This document shows, in pieces, positions 22,238 through 27,520 of a DNA stretch of 27,520 bases. Source of the DNA: a virus; IMG/VR virus record IMGVR_UViG_3300047408_000234, positions 1 to 27,520 of that record; one strand, given 5' to 3'. The position numbers and the translations under genes were made by a program. Position 1 is the stretch's first letter. Each line of letters opens with the position of its first letter. The notes below the pieces were generated by a model, which saw nothing but the letters and a program-made list of their open reading frames with translations, had not been told where the DNA came from and ran no database searches.

Positions 22238-23541
22238 GACTTGCGCCCCTTCGAGACGAGCCGCGGCTTGAACACGTCCGCGAGATATCCCGCCGTGCGG
22301 TTGCTCACCTCGCGCTGCCGGTCGCGGACGAACGGCGCATAGATGCGCGTCGTCTTCGGATCGCTGTGCCCAAGGTGTGCTTGGATGTCACCCAAGTGAC
22401 ACCCGGCCGCGATCATCGCCTTCGCGAGCGAGTGCCGCGCGGCGTAGGGGCGCACGCCGTGCGGCCACCCGGCCTCATGGATCAAATTACCGTACCGGCT
22501 CGTGTCGAATTCGCCGAACGCGTCGGCCGCGATCATCGCCTGCCATGCGGCGACGCCGTCGGCGTTCAGTTCGACGGGATGCGCGGGTTCGTTCTTCGCC
22601 GGGCGCACCATCCAGAAAGCCGGGGCGGTCAACTCGACGTCCTCGGGGCGAGCCCACCCCACCTGACAGGGGCGCTGTCCGGTGGTCGCGGCGACCGCGA
22701 ACCGCGCGAACGTGGCCGCGTCGATCGCCTTGAGGCGCTGCAACGTGCCGATCACCACCGACGGCGGCACCGTGGTCACGAGCGCCTTCGGCCGCGCCGG
22801 GATCGTGACCTCGGCGACGGGCGACACGTCGCCCGCGTTCCCGAGTTTGCGAAACAGTTCGTCGAGCACGCGGCACCGATGGCGGATCGTCAACGGCGAC
22901 ACGATCGCACGACTCGTCGCCGGGGCGCTGCGCTCGTAACTAGTGACCGTGTTCGCCGGGCGCTGATGGGCGGCGACCACCGTGCTGCTCCGTGTGTAGC
23001 CTGCGATCCGTCGCGTGCCCTTGCGCAGGTGTGCCTTCACCGTCGCGCCCTCGACCTCGTACGCCTCGACGGCGCACGCCTCGCGGGCGTACCCGGTGAC
23101 CCGCACCGTGCGGATCGTGTGCGGCGAGGGTTTTGTCTGCCACTCAGCGATCGCGCGTTCGATGATCTGTTTAGTGATCGCGAACCGCGAGAGGCCGCCG
23201 AGCCGTTTGCCGTCGATCACCAGTTCGAGCCACGCGCGCAGGTGCGATCGGTCGGCCTTGAAACACGAGCGGCCCTTGATCATCTCAAAAAACGCGAGCG
23301 CGTCGACGTCGAGCGTGCCGCGCGATTGGGTAGCGTAGCGGGCGACCGTGCCTCGGCCGCGCGCCGCGGTTTCGAGGCGCTCGCGCTCGTTGTCGCGCCA
23401 CCGTCGGACGGTCGCGAGGGTGGTGTCGGCCGGAAAGCGGCACGGGGTCGACGGTTGCCCGTTCACGGTGATCAACACCTCGAACCGGCCGTCGGGGTAC
23501 CGGTAGATGTTGGGTTCGATCTTCGTGCGCTTCGCCTTCAT
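22234..23541 (-). CDS. int: Tyrosine integrase with unusual repeat insertion
   Basis: A 435-residue tyrosine recombinase. Catalytic residues are Arg290 (TGQRPCQV), Lys316, Arg369 (PYAARHS, with Tyr366 where His is usual), His392 (LGHSD) and the nucleophile Tyr401 (TTRIYAPF). The N-terminal ~60 residues look like an arm-binding domain (RYPDGRFEVLITVNGQPSTP). The core-binding helices span ~75-145 and 213-235. Between them, residues 145-214 form an insertion of about six short units ending in [GAS][YH]xR. The insertion is flanked by an 18-bp imperfect direct repeat in the DNA. The expected target is the tRNA-derived attP ~0.8 kb downstream. The start is ATG at 23541, inside the stop of a 15-codon ORF. 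Confidence 0.93.
   Translation of the reverse strand: MKAKRTKIEPNIYRYPDGRFEVLITVNGQPSTPCRFPADTTLATVRRWRDNERERLETAARGRGTVARYATQSRGTLDVDALAFFEMIKGRSCFKADRSHLRAWLELVIDGKRLGGLSRFAITKQIIERAIAEWQTKPSPHTIRTVRVTGYAREACAVEAYEVEGATVKAHLRKGTRRIAGYTRSSTVVAAHQRPANTVTSYERSAPATSRAIVSPLTIRHRCRVLDELFRKLGNAGDVSPVAEVTIPARPKALVTTVPPSVVIGTLQRLKAIDAATFARFAVAATTGQRPCQVGWARPEDVELTAPAFWMVRPAKNEPAHPVELNADGVAAWQAMIAADAFGEFDTSRYGNLIHEAGWPHGVRPYAARHSLAKAMIAAGCHLGDIQAHLGHSDPKTTRIYAPFVRDRQREVSNRTAGYLADVFKPRLVSKGRKS
22882..22899. repeat. Imperfect direct repeat flanking the integrase insertion (copy 2)
   Basis: Encodes SPLTIR (residues 215-220). It matches the 18 bp at 23110-23127, which encodes SPHTIR, at 15 of 18 positions. 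The copies are 228 bp apart, in frame. The three differences fall in a single codon. Confidence 0.6.
23110..23127. repeat. Imperfect direct repeat flanking the integrase insertion (copy 1)
   Basis: Encodes SPHTIR (residues 139-144), just before the repeat-rich insertion. See the copy at 22882-22899. Confidence 0.6.
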
Positions 23542-23585
23542 ATGTGCGCCTCGCCGATCTTGTCGGGCGTGAAGACGATCGTCAT
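23538..23585 (-). CDS. 15-residue linker ORF coupling the RHH gene to int
   Basis: An ORF encoding MTIVFTPDKIGEAHI. Its ATG lies in the stop of the ribbon-helix-helix gene (ATGA) and its stop lies in the int start (ATGA). It is too short for a domain. Double overlap with two real genes strongly suggests it is translated and acts to couple int translation to the upstream gene. The alternative is chance, since int has its own possible GCGAGG site inside it. Confidence 0.5.
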   Translation of the reverse strand: MTIVFTPDKIGEAHI

Positions 23586-23905
23586 CGCGTCGCCGCCTTC
23601 GTCGCCTCGGCGTCGAGCACGTCGGCGATCCGCAGTTTGATCCACGACTGCCGCGCGATCCCGATGCGCGCGGCCTCGGCGTCGATCCGTTTCAACAGGT
23701 CGCGCGGAAAATCGACGTTCACTTTGAACGTATCGCGGCCGGGCCGCGTCGCGTTTTTCCAATCGATGTGCGCCGAGACGTCTTCGCCCGCTTCGAATTT
23801 GCGATCGAACTCTTTAGCGGTGATGGGAATAGGAGTCGCGTTCGCGCGGGCGCGCGCGGCGGCACGAGATGATGCGGATCGTTTCTTCGCGGTACGTGTA
23901 GACAC
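23582..23905 (-). CDS. BrnA/CopG-like ribbon-helix-helix antitoxin-type protein
   Basis: A 107-residue DNA-binding protein. After a basic Ala/Arg-rich N-terminus (residues ~5-25), the body reads ITAKEFDRKFEAGEDVSAHI, DWKNATRP, then FKVNVDFPRDLLKRIDAEAA and RIGIARQSWIKLRIADVL. The last section is a ribbon-helix-helix with the pattern of CopG/BrnA-family antitoxins. I place the start at GTG 23905 because GGAAAGG sits nine bases upstream. An in-frame ATG at 23923 lacks a ribosome site. No BrnT-type toxin is adjacent, so it is probably an orphan and may regulate the operon through the repeats just upstream. Confidence 0.78.
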   Translation of the reverse strand: MSTRTAKKRSASSRAAARARANATPIPITAKEFDRKFEAGEDVSAHIDWKNATRPGRDTFKVNVDFPRDLLKRIDAEAARIGIARQSWIKLRIADVLDAEATKAATR

Positions 23906-23921
23906 AAGCCCAAACCTTTCC

Positions 23922-23947
23922 ATGCTGTAAGCATACCATAACCATAC
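23922..23947. promoter_or_regulatory. Operator-like AT-rich repeat patch upstream of the RHH gene
   Basis: In the GC-rich window this patch stands out. It contains a perfect tandem repeat ACCATA-ACCATA (23935-23946) and an inverted repeat ATGC-N5-GCAT (23922-23934). On the leftward strand TATGGT and TATGCT resemble -10 elements, but no convincing -35 is present. Ribbon-helix-helix repressors bind such short repeats, so this may be the operator and promoter of the RHH-int-xis segment. Confidence 0.5.
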
Positions 23948-23951
23948 ACCC

Positions 23952-24275
23952 TCACGCGGGGCCGTCGGCGGGCGTCGCGGCGAGATACGCGAGCCGGGCC
24001 GCGTCGCGTTTCGAGAGGCCGGGCGGATCCTCGTCGTGCCCGCCGTAGCACGTGCACCGCCGTTGCTGGTGCGCCACCGATCCGATGACTTGCCGCACGA
24101 AGCATTCGACGTGCACCGCGGGCGGCGTCGGGCCTGAATAGAAGTACCCGCAATCGTCGGCCGCGATCGGTTCGTCGCACCATGAACACGGCACGCCGAC
24201 CGGGGTGGGCACGTGCGCGATCTCGGGGTCGCGACACACCGCCGAGAACGGCGCCGGGCCGAACCATCGCATCAT
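23952..24275 (-). CDS. Cys/His-rich putative zinc protein
   Basis: A 107-residue protein starting at ATGATG, overlapping the previous stop. Likely zinc ligands are CSWC (~30-33), HVEC (~55-58) and CTCYGG (~74-79). It also has VRQVIGSVAHQQRRC, a segment I recall from small uncharacterised proteins with a treble-clef-like CxxC/HxxC arrangement. The C-terminus DPPGLSKRDAARLAYLA is helical. No enzymatic motif. It lies directly upstream of the RHH gene, separated by the operator-like patch. Confidence 0.7.
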   Translation of the reverse strand: MMRWFGPAPFSAVCRDPEIAHVPTPVGVPCSWCDEPIAADDCGYFYSGPTPPAVHVECFVRQVIGSVAHQQRRCTCYGGHDEDPPGLSKRDAARLAYLAATPADGPA

Positions 24276-24475
24276 TGGCCGACCTGCACCGTCACCGCGC
24301 CGACACTCCCGCGCGGATCCGCAGGGTCGACGTAGAGCCGGTGTTTCGAGATGACGCGCACGCCCGGCCCGTCGGCGCCGTAGACGCTCGCGATGAACTC
24401 GCCGCCGTACCACACCTCGACGACGACCGCGCCGGGGATCGAGGCGTGTTCCGCCAATCGCAATTCGCTTTTCAC
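24272..24475 (-). CDS. Small beta-rich protein, unknown
   Basis: A 67-residue protein. I place the start at GTG 24475, which overlaps the previous stop (GTGA). The sequence begins MKSELRLAEHASIPGAVVVE, then VWYGGEFIASVYGADGPGVR and VISKHRLYVDPADP, ending in SVGAVTVQVGQ. It looks like a compact beta protein. The repeated pattern EVWYGGEFIASVYGADGPGV is common in small phage and plasmid proteins of unknown role. The stop overlaps the next gene. Confidence 0.65.
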   Translation of the reverse strand: MKSELRLAEHASIPGAVVVEVWYGGEFIASVYGADGPGVRVISKHRLYVDPADPRGSVGAVTVQVGQ

Positions 24476-24804
24476 AGTGGCAACCACCACCCATCGGCGG
24501 CGAGTGCGAGGTGCAGCGCGCGGCGTGCCCGCGGCGTCGCGAGCGCCAAGTTCGATTCGGGGAACGCGCTCACCGTGCGACAGGTCGGACACCCGAGCAG
24601 GTAGAACGCGGTGTGCGCGATCGGGTCGGCCTCGTCGATCTCGGCGTGCTCGACGTGCTGCACGAGGATCCGCGAGGCGCACCCGGTCGGGCAGTCGCGC
24701 GGCGGCGGGTAGGTCACGTTCGTGCGCGGGTCGGTCCACGGGAATCCCTCGTCGTGGCAGGTGCGCCGCGCCACGTCGTACAACTCGGGTTGCTCGGGTT
24801 GCAT
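24472..24804 (-). CDS. Cys-rich small protein, unknown
   Basis: A 110-residue protein with a strong ribosome site (AAGAGGTGG) before ATG. Cysteines occur in RTCHDEGF, RDCPTGCAS and GCPTCRTVS; the last two resemble a split CxxC zinc site. The C-terminal half is helical (ATPRARRALHLALAADGWWL). No known family. It lies in a run of Cys-rich small genes. Confidence 0.68.
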   Translation of the reverse strand: MQPEQPELYDVARRTCHDEGFPWTDPRTNVTYPPPRDCPTGCASRILVQHVEHAEIDEADPIAHTAFYLLGCPTCRTVSAFPESNLALATPRARRALHLALAADGWWLPL

Positions 24805-24815
24805 CGGTCCACCTC

Positions 24816-25145
24816 TTACGAGTCGATCGGCAACGGTTGGATCCCGGCGCACTGCATACAGACCTTCGGGGCCTCGACGTTGCGCGCGGGGTTGAACACG
24901 ATCGGCGCGCCGCATTTGGTGCACGCGGCGATCCGGCCCTCGGGCGGAAACCGCCGCCCCGGATAGTCGGCGACGCGGCGACAGATCCACCCGTCGACGG
25001 CCCGCGGCGCGGTTTGCCCGACCGGCGTGAACCCCGCGGGCGTGCGCTCGAAGAACTGCCCACCCGTGATGATGTCCTCGGGGCGCTCGCAAAACGGGCA
25101 GTCCTCGCGGCGGTTCGGCCACCACGGGTGCACCGGGCAGGACAT
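24816..25145 (-). CDS. Zinc-ribbon protein, unknown
   Basis: A 109-residue protein starting inside the stop of the upstream gene (TGATG). It has three CxxC pairs: CPFC (~16-19), CTKC (~74-77) and CMQC (~94-97), plus an early CPVHP. The last two pairs, 20 residues apart, form a typical zinc ribbon (CTKCGAPIVFNP, KVCMQCAG). The middle is an EDIITGGQFFERTPAGFTPV segment of unknown fold. Possibly nucleic-acid binding or structural. Confidence 0.72.
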   Translation of the reverse strand: MSCPVHPWWPNRREDCPFCERPEDIITGGQFFERTPAGFTPVGQTAPRAVDGWICRRVADYPGRRFPPEGRIAACTKCGAPIVFNPARNVEAPKVCMQCAGIQPLPIDS

Positions 25146-25723
25146 CAGATTTTCACCACCTCGTCGCGATCCGAATCTTTCGCGACCAAAATCCGCCCTC
25201 CGTGCAGCGCGCGCAGGTGCCGCACGCGCTCGGCCTCGACGGCGATCGCGGTGGTCGTCGAGGCGCGGCCTGATCGCGACGGCGGCGGCGACTTTGGCAA
25301 AACTCTCGCCGGGCGCGTGCACGAGGCCCTCGATCGTTGTCCGCAACACGCGCCCACCGCCGACGCGCTCGACCGCGACGGCGAGCCGCAAAAACGCGAC
25401 GTCGTCGAGCCACTGCGCGGGCACGCACCCGTGCATACACGACAGGCGCTTCACGAGGCCCCACACGCGACAGATCAACGGCCGGATCGCGTGCACGGGC
25501 ACCGCTCGTCGGCCGACAGGTAGACGCACCGGCCGCGCGTGTCGGTCGTCCGCGGTTTGCAGTGGGTCGCCAGTTGCAACCGGCGCGCCTCGGCGTCGGT
25601 GAGCAGGATGCCCCCCTGACACGAGATCCCACACCGCCCCTGACACGCGATCGGGGGCAGCGTCGCATACAACGCGTCGAGGGCGGCGAACGCCTCGCGC
25701 TCGGCGGCGGTCGGTTTGCTCAT
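25145..25723 (-). pseudogene. YkgJ-like Cys-cluster protein with two compensating frame breaks
   Basis: The start MSKPTAAEREAFAALDALYA, then CQGRCGISCQGGILLTDAEA and RGRCVYLSADERC read in one frame that ends at TGA 25475. The natural continuation PVHAIRPLICRVWGLVKRLS, CMHGCVP and AVAVERVGGG is in the -1 frame from about 25497. At about 25250-25280 the coding sense returns to the first frame (STTTAIAVEAERVRHLRALH, GGRILVAKDSDRDEVVKI) and ends at 25145. The joined protein of ~190 residues has the YkgJ pattern of clustered Cys followed by CPxxxxRPxxCRxWG. Two single-base changes, one loss and one gain, either inactivate it or are sequence errors. No known slippery site lies at either break. Confidence 0.65.
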
Positions 25724-25932
25724 CACGATTCCCCGGCCTCGATATCGATTGCACCGTCGCCACGTTCGTCGCCACCCGCGAGATGCACGAGCACGCCGCG
25801 CAGGGCGCGCCACTCGTCGGCACCCATCACCAGATCGCCGAGCTTGCCGAACGTGACACCGGGTGCCGAGGCCGCGAACACGGCCACGTGTTCATGGGCG
25901 CCGAGGCGCTCGTATCGAAATCGAAAAATCAC
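25723..25932 (-). CDS. Small protein, unknown
   Basis: A 69-residue protein from a GTG overlapping the upstream stop (GTGA), with a stop overlapping the next ATG (TGATG). It begins MIFRFRYERLGAHEHVAVFA, then TFGKLGDLVMGADEWRALRG and ends in an acidic tail. The first half looks beta and the GADEWRALRGVL part helical. I recall similar short proteins from phage accessory regions, but no function is known. Confidence 0.65.
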   Translation of the reverse strand: MIFRFRYERLGAHEHVAVFAASAPGVTFGKLGDLVMGADEWRALRGVLVHLAGGDERGDGAIDIEAGES

Positions 25933-26138
25933 GATTCACCTGCCAACTGGCGATCGATCTGATCGGCCATGTCGCGCAGGATCGCGGGCACGACGATCAA
26001 CAGGTCCGCTGGCAGCTGCGCCGAGAATCCGTTCCCGTCGCGCCCGTTGAACACGATCAACGCGACGCCCTCGGCGCCGGTCGCCACGCGGGCCACCGTT
26101 GCCGCGGCGTCGTACTTGCCGGGGCCGTTGGGTTTCAT
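25929..26138 (-). CDS. Small protein, unknown
   Basis: A 69-residue protein from an ATG overlapping the upstream stop (ATGA). It contains DAAATVARVATGAEGVALIV, FNGRDGNGFSAQLPADLLIV and a C-terminal helix ILRDMADQIDRQLAGES. It resembles other short accessory-region proteins but I cannot name a family. Confidence 0.65.
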   Translation of the reverse strand: MKPNGPGKYDAAATVARVATGAEGVALIVFNGRDGNGFSAQLPADLLIVVPAILRDMADQIDRQLAGES

Positions 26139-26464
26139 CCGTCGTCCTCGTCGCCGTCGCCGTGCAACTCGCGCCGCGAGGCGAGGACGACGTTGCCGAC
26201 GATGCAATCGTCGCGCGCGCCGCCCGCCTGATGGTAGAGCGCCGTCGCGAACCCGTTGATCGGCAAGTGGTCGCGTTTCCCGTCCTCATTCAACACGAGG
26301 TACATCGGGCCGTCGCCGTCGAGGATCTCGAACGGCGCGGGCACGACTTCGATGTACCCGCCGACAGTGTGCTGCAACTCTTCGAGCGTGAACATCACCC
26401 GCCCGTCTTTCGGCATGAACGGGATCGGCGGTTCGCCCGGTTTCAGCAACGCGCCCATCGTCAC
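26135..26464 (-). CDS. DUF3846-like protein
   Basis: A 109-residue protein starting at a GTG that overlaps the upstream stop. The pattern VMFTLEELQHTVGGYIEVVP, then LVLNEDGKRDHLPINGFATA and DDCIVGNVVLASR matches the DUF3846 family, which is common in phage and plasmid accessory regions and has unknown function. An in-frame ATG two codons later is an alternative start. The C-terminus is very acidic. Confidence 0.8.
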   Translation of the reverse strand: MTMGALLKPGEPPIPFMPKDGRVMFTLEELQHTVGGYIEVVPAPFEILDGDGPMYLVLNEDGKRDHLPINGFATALYHQAGGARDDCIVGNVVLASRRELHGDGDEDDG

Positions 26465-26928
26465 GCCTCGGCGGCGAAAATGTCGACCACGTACGGCTTC
26501 GCGGTGCGCACGTAGCCGTCGTCCTTTTTCTTCAGATACCCGTGATTGATCAGCGGCGAGAACCCCGCCCGCTTACTCGACACGCCGAGTTCCTGCGCGA
26601 CCTCGGCGACCGGGCGCGGCGTTTTCAGATCGAACTTGTCGAGCACCTGCGCGGTGCGCTGGCGTTGCACGCGGATCGCGTCGCGGCCCGTCGGCCGGTG
26701 TGGTTTTTTCTTTTTCGCGCGCGCCTTCGCCTTCACCTTGTGCGCGCGGTCGCCGTCGAGCGCGAGCGCCTCGGCGAGGACGGTGTTGTGGCCGTTCGTC
26801 TTCGCCGCCTTCGCGGATCCGTTCAACAATCCGATCGTCGTCCGAATCGCCTCCGCGGCCGACTCGTGGTACGCGAGCAACCGATCGAGCCGTGTTTGCG
26901 TTGCGCCGCCGTGGGGGTGGGTCGCCAT
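26461..26928 (-). CDS. Basic helix-turn-helix DNA-binding protein
   Basis: A 155-residue protein. Residues ~65-85 are an extremely basic linker (HKVKAKARAKKKKPHRP). The C-terminal part reads RTAQVLDKFDLKTPRPVAEV, AQELGVSSKRAGFSPLINHG and YLKKKDDGYVRT, a winged-helix pattern with a helix-turn-helix at ~112-130 and a wing hairpin. The N-terminal half is helical (LDRLLAYHESAAEAIRTTIG). It likely binds DNA and could regulate the early or accessory genes. It starts two bases after the upstream gene's stop. Confidence 0.72.
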   Translation of the reverse strand: MATHPHGGATQTRLDRLLAYHESAAEAIRTTIGLLNGSAKAAKTNGHNTVLAEALALDGDRAHKVKAKARAKKKKPHRPTGRDAIRVQRQRTAQVLDKFDLKTPRPVAEVAQELGVSSKRAGFSPLINHGYLKKKDDGYVRTAKPYVVDIFAAEA

Positions 26929-26930
26929 GT

Positions 26931-27398
26931 CTAACTCGCCTTCTTGTGGCGCGAAGTGAACCGCGACACGCGACGGCCGGTGCGCCGTTTCCCGGTGTGC
27001 GTGTTCTCCTGTCGGTGTTTCAACGATCCGAACGTCACAATCTCATCGTCGCGCTGATGCTCGGTGTGGTTGCGCACCCATGATTCAAGCGGGTGATCGC
27101 CGCCGAGGCCCTTCGCCTCGAACGCCGCGCCGAGCACCGCGAGCGCGACGGCCCCGAGTCGCGGCAACGCGAGCGCCGCGGGCGCGATGTGCCGGAACAC
27201 GTCGGCGGTGTCCTTCACCTGCAACTCCCGATTCAAAATCGCCGACAGGTTCGCCGCGGCGATGAAGTTGAAGCACTCGACGTGCGCGAGGTCGGCGCGC
27301 GTGAACGTGTCGCGGCCGATTTTCAGCAGCGGCGCCGACACGCGCGCCTGCAACGTGCGCGCGGTCGACTGGCCGAGAACGCGATTGGAAAAATCCAT
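26931..27398 (-). CDS. First gene of the leftward operon, unknown
   Basis: A 155-residue protein with AAGGGAAA nine bases before ATG. It has a helical N-terminal half (LLKIGRDTFTRADLAHVECF, NFIAAANLSAILNRELQVKD, TADVFRHIAPAALALPRLGA) and a basic tail (TGKRRTGRRVSRFTSRHKKA) likely to contact nucleic acid. Residues ~105-125 are charged and helical. I do not recognise a family. It is the promoter-proximal visible gene, preceded by a leader with a (GTG)6 run on the forward strand. Confidence 0.68.
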   Translation of the reverse strand: MDFSNRVLGQSTARTLQARVSAPLLKIGRDTFTRADLAHVECFNFIAAANLSAILNRELQVKDTADVFRHIAPAALALPRLGAVALAVLGAAFEAKGLGGDHPLESWVRNHTEHQRDDEIVTFGSLKHRQENTHTGKRRTGRRVSRFTSRHKKAS

Positions 27399-27520
27399 CA
27401 GCGTTTCCCTTGTGGTGGTGGTGGTGGTGACGGCGATCGACGTCGCCGCGATCGGCGAGTTACCGGGGCCGCGGAATCGTTTTCGCTATTGACAGGACGC
27501 GCGATCTGTGAGGGGGGGGG
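27399..27520. other. Leader of the leftward operon and window end
   Basis: No gene is supported. A (GTG)6 run at 27412-27429 reads as (CAC)6 in the leftward transcript, just upstream of the ribosome site of the first gene. TTGACA occurs at 27489-27494 in the forward direction, but no -10 element is in range before the end. The final nine bases are G, which suggests a contig end or a read-quality artefact rather than a biological terminus. Confidence 0.4.

Noticed and set aside
22366-23640. Forward open frame opposite the integrase
   Set aside because: The integrase on the other strand has all catalytic motifs. The forward frame is Arg-rich and has no domain.
24816-25823. A single 335-residue gene spanning the zinc-ribbon gene and the YkgJ-like middle part
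   Set aside because: The frame stays open only because of GC content. It joins two unrelated domains, and the stretch 25146-25270 in this frame is Arg-rich non-protein-like, whereas the other frame reads well.
27489-27520. Forward promoter with TTGACA
   Set aside because: The -35 match is perfect, but the -10 position falls in the terminal G run and cannot be judged.
1-27520. CRISPR arrays, insertion sequences, diversity-generating retroelements, or anti-phage defence genes
   Set aside because: No regularly spaced identical repeats, transposase motifs, reverse transcriptase motifs or known defence domains were seen. The hub repeats are diverged protein repeats.

Overview
This window is a contiguous piece of a temperate, siphovirus-type tailed phage (Caudoviricetes) with a GC-rich genome. 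Nearly every gene has G or C in most third positions, and GTG starts are frequent. The host cannot be named. The best clue is the phage attachment site at 21372-21421, which copies the 3' part of a bacterial initiator tRNA (tRNA-fMet, anticodon CAU, CCA encoded). The host is therefore probably a GC-rich bacterium. Phage genes lie on both sides of this site, so the sequence looks like the free or circular phage form, or a virome contig, rather than an integrated prophage.

Rightward (+) late region, 160-20991. Packaging and head genes come first: a ParB-like/DNA-methyltransferase fusion, P27-type small terminase, large terminase, a small AT-hook/ribbon-helix-helix protein, a small conserved protein, HK97-type portal, S49 (ClpP-fold) prohead protease and HK97-fold major capsid protein. 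Two small proteins and four connector/completion proteins follow. Next come the tail tube protein, the tail assembly chaperone pair (G and a G-T fusion made by a -1 frameshift at A-AAA-AAG), a 708-residue tape measure, one large baseplate/hub protein carrying two families of internal repeats, an S74 auto-cleaving fibre, three small proteins and a beta-helix spike or depolymerase. Most junctions are ATGA/GTGA/TGATG overlaps, so this reads as one translationally coupled operon. A strong hairpin ends it at 20993-21025.

Junction, 20992-21695. This holds a 51-residue two-helix membrane protein (lmo0937-like), the tRNA-derived attP core with an inverted repeat around the anticodon loop, and five copies of a TTTGCCCC motif on both sides of the core that look like integrase arm-type sites.

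Leftward (-) region, 27398 down to 21696. This chain of tightly overlapping genes runs through small accessory proteins (HTH protein, DUF3846-like, several cysteine-rich putative zinc proteins and a frame-disrupted YkgJ-like protein), a BrnA/CopG-like ribbon-helix-helix protein behind an operator-like AT-rich patch, a 15-codon linker ORF, a tyrosine integrase, an excisionase-like protein and one unknown. The integrase carries an unusual 70-residue insertion made of about six short [GA]Y/H-x-R units, flanked by an 18-bp imperfect direct repeat. No lysis cassette, repressor or replication genes are recognisable; they presumably lie outside the window, which ends in a G9 run.
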